Positions 59,583-64,000 of a stretch of DNA of 64,000 nucleotides are shown here, one piece after another. The notes below the pieces were generated by a model. It searched no databases. It was given only the letters and a program-made list of their open reading frames with translations, and was not told the origin of the DNA. The DNA is from Rhododendron vialii (taxonomy: Eukaryota > Streptophyta > Magnoliopsida > Ericales > Ericaceae). The translations under genes and the position numbers were made by a program. Where the stretch lies: positions 7,794,501 to 7,858,500 of the forward strand of contig NC_080564.1 in the NCBI RefSeq assembly GCF_030253575.1, in the 5' to 3' direction. Numbering within the stretch: the stretch's first letter is position 1; every line of letters starts with the position of its first letter.

Positions 59583-59797
59583 GCTACAAATGAACCGATC
59601 GAGCAACGATCGAGCAACTTGAGGCTCGACTTGTTTATTAATTGAGCACTCCAAAGCTCGGCTCGGAAAAGTAAGATTGACTCATTTAATAAATGAACTT
59701 GGCTCGGTTCGTTTACAACAAAGCATGATTTTTTGGCTCAATAAACGAGCCGAGCTCGAACACAACAAAATTCGGTTCGGCTTGTTTGCAGCCGGTC
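59583..59797. mobile_element. hAT-like GAGC-rich MITE in pseudogene intron 1
   Basis: It starts CGGGCTACAAATGAACCGA and ends TTCGGCTTGTTTGCAGCCGG, with CTCGGCTCGG and CGAGCCGAGCTCG words between. It occupies the same intron position as the element at 61838-62115 in the functional gene, so insertion preceded the gene duplication. Confidence 0.6.
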
Positions 59798-60324
59798 ATT
59801 AAGGAAGACTAAATACTGGGTGTTGAAGCATCTGATCGGTTGTTGCTCTGGCTCTTGCAAATGAATGATCTTGGTGCGGCGGCAGTGGAGAGGCGGAGGT
59901 CCTGGGAGAGAAGGGGGTTTGATTGGTGGAAGAACAGTTGTTTTTGGGCGTGTGAAGTGGTGTTGGTTTTTTGCGATAGCTTAACGGAGGAAGAGAGGGT
60001 TCTGAGTGAAGCAGAGGTGGAAAAGGCAGCCATTGTGTGCGAGTATTTTTAGGAGAGAGAAAGTGAAGAGGGTTTAGTGAGAGATGACAATGGGATGAAG
60101 GGATGTGGGGAGCAGATAGAGTATATTATAGGCAAGAAGATGTTATAAGTTGTTTTAATGTGAGTGGGAAAATGGAGATTGTTTTAGGTGTGTAAGGATT
60201 GGGTTTCTCAGTTGCACCGTCGTTGACGGTGGTGGAAGGTGGTTGATGAGGAAAAGAGTCAAAGAGGCTTTCAACCTGCTCACATTGAAAAGTTCAATAA
60301 AGTTTCAAAACGAATTGGAGTGCC

Positions 60325-60330
60325 CACGCG
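60325..60330 (-). promoter_or_regulatory. Degenerate G-box position in the pseudogene promoter
   Basis: CACGCG stands where the functional copy has CACGTG, at an almost identical distance from the start codon (about 292 bp). The change destroys the G-box core. Confidence 0.6.
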
Positions 60331-60431
60331 GTTTTGAAATTGAGTGATGCTACAGGTACCGACCCCGTCGGTACCGAAATCGTAGCGATGGCTGCGCCGG
60401 GCCTTCTCCGGCCACCGGACAGTCGATCCGA

Positions 60432-60664
60432 GCCGTTCAAAAATTCTATAAAAAAAAACGAGGGGGCCCGCGCGGGAATCAACGGCATCCGAAGTGTGTA
60501 AGATGCTTGATCCGAGCACCATTTTTTGTGTATATATGTATATTACCGCGAATATACATATATACACGAAAAAATGGTGCTCGGATCAAGCACCTTACAT
60601 ACCTCGGATGCCGTTGATTCCCGCGAAGGCCCCCTCGTTTTTTTTTATAGAATTTTTGGACGGC
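60432..60664. mobile_element. Foldback element with 113-bp arms
   Basis: The left arm (60432-60544) contains AAAATTCTATAAAAAAAAAC, GGGAATCAACGGCATCCGA and GCTTGATCCGAGCACCATTT. The right arm (60551-60664) is the near-exact inverse, separated by a 6-bp ACCGCG loop. Related CCGAGCCGT-plus-poly-A words occur near 5200. Opposed frames across it are artefacts of symmetry. Confidence 0.85.
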
Positions 60665-61141
60665 TTGTTGTCTGTAGATTTTCTTTCTGCGCACAGTCTT
60701 TAATAAATTTCATTTCAATCATTATTCTTATTTTTCTTTCTATCTTTTTCGACTTATTATTCAAAATCCAAATGCCAAAACGAACATTGTCGTTTGTGTT
60801 AAAATTGTAGTGCATAAATTTTTGTACCCGTTTAAGGTACAAGACTTCTGTACACTAAAGTTTTGACGTACACAGACAATCAGCAGCTAGTACGAGTATG
60901 TTTTTTTCAGTAAACTATGTACTACTGGTCTATGTTATTGAAAAATGCAGAGAAAGGAAAACTACTAGTACTATGTTATTGAAAATTCATTGGTCCACTA
61001 CTAGCTACTGCCCTAATAAAGCAAAGCTAATTTCTCTCGATAATTAAGAAAGGAAAAAGAAAACAACAGACTGAGATGGCATGAAAAATGTGAATATTAT
61101 TGCACATCATAGTCCCCACCATTATGATCATTCCCACATCC
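60665..61141. other. Intergenic, 3' flank of allene oxide cyclase
   Basis: AT-rich DNA that likely includes the 3' UTR of the minus-strand allene oxide cyclase gene just below 61142. The word TATGTTATTGAAAA is repeated at about 60932 and 60972. Nothing else recognised. Confidence 0.35.
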
Positions 61142-62368
61142 TCAGTCACTAAAGTTGGCAATGGTGGCCCCCGCCTCACAAGCCTTTGCCGCCGGCGTCG
61201 GCACCACCTCCACTGACGGAGGAACCGGTGTGCCCAGCAACTCCGCCGGCAGGTCCGGTATCCCCTTCAAGTAGAAGGTGTAGAACAGCTTGAAGGGGAA
61301 AATGATCTGGTGCAGCTTGATCTGGCCGTACGCGCCCTCGAAGATGCCCGACCCACCGGTCACGGCGAGGTAGGTGTCCTCGTAGGTCAGGTACGGCCCC
61401 TGCACCGATATGTGGCCGTAGTCACCGAAGTAGAAGCTGTATACCGCCTCGTACCGGTCGCCTTTCTTTTCCGGTTCGTTCTTGATCAGTATGCATATTC
61501 CGGCCGTTATTCCCAACCGCTTCTTCAGGTCCCCGCTGTACACCTGTAAAATGAATATTCAAGCGGTTCAAGAAAACAAGATTTGTGGGGGAAAACACTT
61601 TCGGTGAAAAGAGGAGGAACCCAGAAAACAGAGATGGATAACTTTACTTTGTTGGAGAAAGGGACGAGATCGCCGAGAGAATTAACGGGTTTCTGGCTCA
61701 ATCGGAGGTATGCAGGGCTTCCACGGTCTCGCTCATTGATCTCGTACACATACAGCTCTTGAATCTTAGCTGATCAAACCCAAAACAAAGGAAAATTGCA
61801 ATTAAAAAAATTGACGGGTCATAAATCTTGGTGTCAGGTTGCAAATAAACCGAGCAGCTCGCAAGCAGTTTAAGGCTCGGTTTGACTCGTTTAGTAATTG
61901 AGCCGAACTCAAATTGGAATTTTGAATTCGTTTAGTAAACAAGCTGAGCTTAACACTTCAAAACTCAGTTTGACTTGAAAAAGTAAGCTTGGCTCGTTTA
62001 AATATGCTTGATTAGTAAATAAATTAGGTTCAGCTCGTTTACAGCCGAGCTCGTTTATTCCTAAACGAGCTGAGCATGAATACAATAAAGCCCTACCCAA
62101 CTCGTTTGCAGCCCGTCATTAAGGAAAAATAAACTAAATACATACTGGGTGTTGAAGCATCTGGGCGGTTGTTGCTCTGGCTCTTGCAAATGAATGATCT
62201 TGTAGCAGCACCTCCGGCGGCAGCGAGGCAGAGGTTTTGGGAGAAAAGGGGGTTTGATTGGCGGAAGAACAGTTGTTTCTGGGCGGGTGAAGTGGTGGTG
62301 GTTTTCGGTGAAAGCTTAAGGGAGGCAGAGAAGGTTCTGAGCGAAGCAGAGGTGGAAAAGGCAGCCAT
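61142..62368 (-). CDS. AOC: Allene oxide cyclase, chloroplastic
   Basis: Three exons on the minus strand: 62368-62146, 61769-61648 and 61543-61142, phases consistent, about 248 aa. The enzyme (EC 5.3.99.6) converts the unstable allene oxide of linolenic acid to 12-oxo-phytodienoic acid, the precursor of jasmonates, in plastids. The first 70 or so residues are rich in Ser/Thr/Lys with few acids, a normal transit peptide. The mature barrel starts near [20 protein letters not shown]. It continues through [60 protein letters not shown] and [18 protein letters not shown]. Length and order fit plant AOCs, and no key segment is missing. Intron 1 carries a GAGC-rich MITE. A TATA box and a G-box lie upstream. 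A truncated tandem copy lies about 2.3 kb downstream on the same strand. Confidence 0.95.
61838..62115. mobile_element. hAT-like GAGC-rich MITE in AOC intron 1
   Basis: It starts GGTTGCAAATAAACCGAGCA and ends CAACTCGTTTGCAGCCCG. The body has repeated CTCGTTTA and GAGCTGAGC words. It is allelic in position to 59583-59797 in the pseudogene but has diverged from it. Confidence 0.6.
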
Positions 62369-62456
62369 TGTGTGCGAGGATTTTTAGGAGAGAGAAAGTG
62401 AAGAGGGTTTAGTGAGAGATGAGAATGGGATGAAGGGGTGTGGGGAGCAGGTAGAG

Positions 62457-62464
62457 TATTTATA
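62457..62464 (-). promoter_or_regulatory. TATA box of allene oxide cyclase
   Basis: TATAAATA on the minus strand lies about 90 bp upstream of the start codon at 62368. The pseudogene has a weaker TATAATATA at about 60122-60130. Confidence 0.7.
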
Positions 62465-62658
62465 GGGAAGAAGATGTTAAAAGTATTTAATGTGAGTGGA
62501 AAAATGGAGATTGTTTTAGGTGTGTAGGGATTGGGTTTTTCTGTTGCACCGTCGTGGACGGTGGTGGAAGGTGGTTGTGATGAGGAAAAGGGTCAAAGAG
62601 GCTTTAAACTTGTCCATACTGAAAAGTTCAATAAAGTTACAAAATGAATTCGATTGCG

Positions 62659-62664
62659 CACGTG
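62659..62664 (-). promoter_or_regulatory. G-box upstream of allene oxide cyclase
   Basis: A perfect CACGTG lies 291 bp upstream of the ATG. G-boxes are bound by MYC2-type bHLH factors, which drive jasmonate-responsive genes including many jasmonate biosynthesis genes. Regulation here is inferred from the motif alone. Confidence 0.5.
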
Positions 62665-62672
62665 GAATTTCA

Positions 62673-63430
62673 TCCTGTAAAATGATTTTTACGTTGTGAA
62701 ATTTAAGGAGCCCTCAAAGTTAACCAAGAATAGCCCGTGAGGAGTCTTGCACTTCACTAAGAGGTTAGGAAAGTATAGTCTAATAGATAACAATGACGTA
62801 ATTACTGGGCAGGGCCTTGTGAGTTGTCGCACCCAATAAATTGTCTTCATCACAAGTCTAAAAAATTAAATTAGTGAATCTCGAGGGGAACTTCTCTTGA
62901 ACAAATAACGAGTTGATATAGTCGCAACCGGATCGAATTGGTTATTTTGTAGAGCTCGACGTATAAAACATCTATAATTAAATTAAGCCAATCGGATGCT
63001 TGTAACACATGACATGTATGAAATTTTTATGCTGAAAGTTTATATTCTAAATTATTTTTGCAATCGCCCATTTTGCAAGAACAATGAACTTAATTACTCC
63101 ACTAAGTTATCGAAATACGATCAACTTGATTTTTCCAAGAGATGATCTATATGTCGACTTTACCCGCTGAAGCTTCGGATTAAATTTTGAGACATGGCAC
63201 CATCCGTATGTTGCTGTCACGAGACTTCGCGTGCTAGCACACTACTGTTGTTCTTAGTTCATTAGTGATTCAAAAGGTAGACCTTAATTAATTTCATATC
63301 TAGTAGTATTAATTACAGTATCATTTTGGATCACTACTGCAATAAATATGAATGGTCTAAAAATCTTATCGGATTGATAGTCTTAATGACAAAGGGGTGG
63401 TTTGGCTTAAGAGCATCCATAGTGGAATAA
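62673..63430. other. Intergenic, nothing recognised
   Basis: Duplication homology with the pseudogene flank ends near 62670. The rest is AT-rich with no coding, RNA or repeat signal I can support. Confidence 0.3.
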
Positions 63431-63573
63431 TTAAGGGAAAATGGCAGTCAAGGATAAGTTTTGATAATTAATACTACCTGTGAAGGACATTTTCAGCATT
63501 AACAAGTATTCTTAGCTTGTCCTTGGCAGGTATTAATTATCAAAACACGTCATGGGCCGTCATTTTTCCAATA
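63431..63573. mobile_element. Single copy of the 140-bp palindromic unit
   Basis: GGGAAAATGGCAGTCAAGGA, TTTTGATAATTAATAC, GACATTTTCAGCATTAACAA and GGTATTAATTATCAAAACAC appear in the same order as in the array at 34176-34737, and the unit ends GGGCCGTCATTTTTCC. Alone it looks like a 143-bp MITE with inverted ends (GGAAAATGRC), which suggests the array grew from such an element. Confidence 0.7.
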
Positions 63574-64000
63574 ATTAAAAGTCAATTAATAATTAAAAGT
63601 TGGCACATCATTTTTTTGTTATGCATTTATGGGGTTGCTGAGGTTAGTAATGTAGAGATTCTCAATGGTACAATTAAAATTGAATAACTAAAACTTGTTA
63701 TATCACCTTTTCAACTTAGAAAAATCGAGAAATTGTGACATAGAAGACATTTTTTTAAAAATAGGTTTCAAACTAATAAAAATAGGTTATTAGAAAAAGA
63801 GAAAATAGTTTTTTAAAAGCTTTGATTTAAAAAAAAAACAATTTTCAGGAAAAAGTTTTAAAAAAACAGTTTTCGAATAAAAAAAAAGTTTTTGAAAAAA
63901 AATGTTTTAATAAAAAAAATGTTTTGAAATAAACAGTTTTTGCAAAAAAAATAAAATAAATTTGAAGTATTTTTCTTAGAAACATGTTGGAAATGGAAGA
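63574..64000. repeat. A-rich low-complexity end of the window
   Basis: From about 63760 onward the sequence is dominated by AAAAAA runs separated by GTTTT words. No coding signal. Confidence 0.5.

Larger units (their letters stand above)
59326..60340 (-). pseudogene. Allene oxide cyclase pseudogene, truncated tandem copy
   Basis: On the minus strand exon 1 starts with an ATG at 60033 and is open for about 74 codons. It is close to the functional gene ([20 protein letters not shown]... then [18 protein letters not shown]). The sequence matching exon 2 lies at about 59415-59510, with one extra base after the AAGGTTCAAGAG word that shifts the frame, and further stops near the exon end. Similarity ends inside intron 2 at about 59326, and exon 3, which encodes most of the barrel, is absent. 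The promoter is included in the duplication up to about 60340. Confidence 0.85.

Noticed and set aside
60494..60810. Multiple open frames on both strands around the compact foldback
   Set aside because: They read the two arms of the same palindrome and therefore mirror each other. There is no independent coding evidence.

Overview
The window looks like nuclear DNA of a flowering plant, most likely a eudicot. It is AT-rich, its genes are split by many GT-AG introns, gene products are plant or plastid proteins (allene oxide cyclase, a plastid-targeted DUF2854 protein), and the space between genes is full of MITEs, foldback elements, LINE remnants and Helitron-like repeats. I cannot name the species. 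Exon structures were built by hand from splice sites, reading frame and remembered family sequences; no transcript or database evidence was available.

Five multi-exon genes can be supported. (1) 6429-13845 (+) encodes a NOM1/SGD1-type nucleolar MIF4G-MA3 protein of about 830 aa. (2) 19261-22865 (+) encodes a DUF1517-family protein of about 273 aa with a hydrophobic N-terminus. (3) 36259-44497 (+) encodes a zf-4CXXC_R1 (CDCA7-related) protein of about 710 aa that also carries DDT and WHIM-like parts. (4) 46724-51579 (-) encodes a plastid DUF2854 membrane protein of about 278 aa and converges on gene 3. (5) 61142-62368 (-) encodes allene oxide cyclase, the jasmonate pathway enzyme, about 248 aa.

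Three of these genes have a broken or partial local copy. The 3' half of the CDCA7-related gene is repeated at about 27.03-31.89 kb with its exons still open. Exon 3 and parts of intron 3 of the DUF1517 gene are repeated at about 25.76-26.7 kb. Allene oxide cyclase has a truncated tandem pseudogene at about 59.33-60.34 kb. Local duplication has been a main force here.

The rest is accessory DNA: a 1,016-bp near-palindromic foldback with a 9-bp target duplication (34883-35898), a 140-bp-period array of palindromes (about 34.18-34.74 kb), an element with roughly 200-bp terminal inverted repeats ending just upstream of the DUF1517 core promoter, a fragment of plastid ycf4-cemA DNA (24.24-24.65 kb), a family of hAT-like MITEs with GAGCCGAG-rich bodies, and a Helitron-like repeat array (about 52.4-57.1 kb) with a relative inside an intron of the CDCA7-related gene. 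The genes do not form a pathway; they are unrelated neighbours. The most distinctive points are the CDCA7-related gene with its E2F-type promoter site and partial duplicate, and the decay of the jasmonate-type G-box in the allene oxide cyclase pseudogene. I did not find a clearly new multi-gene system.
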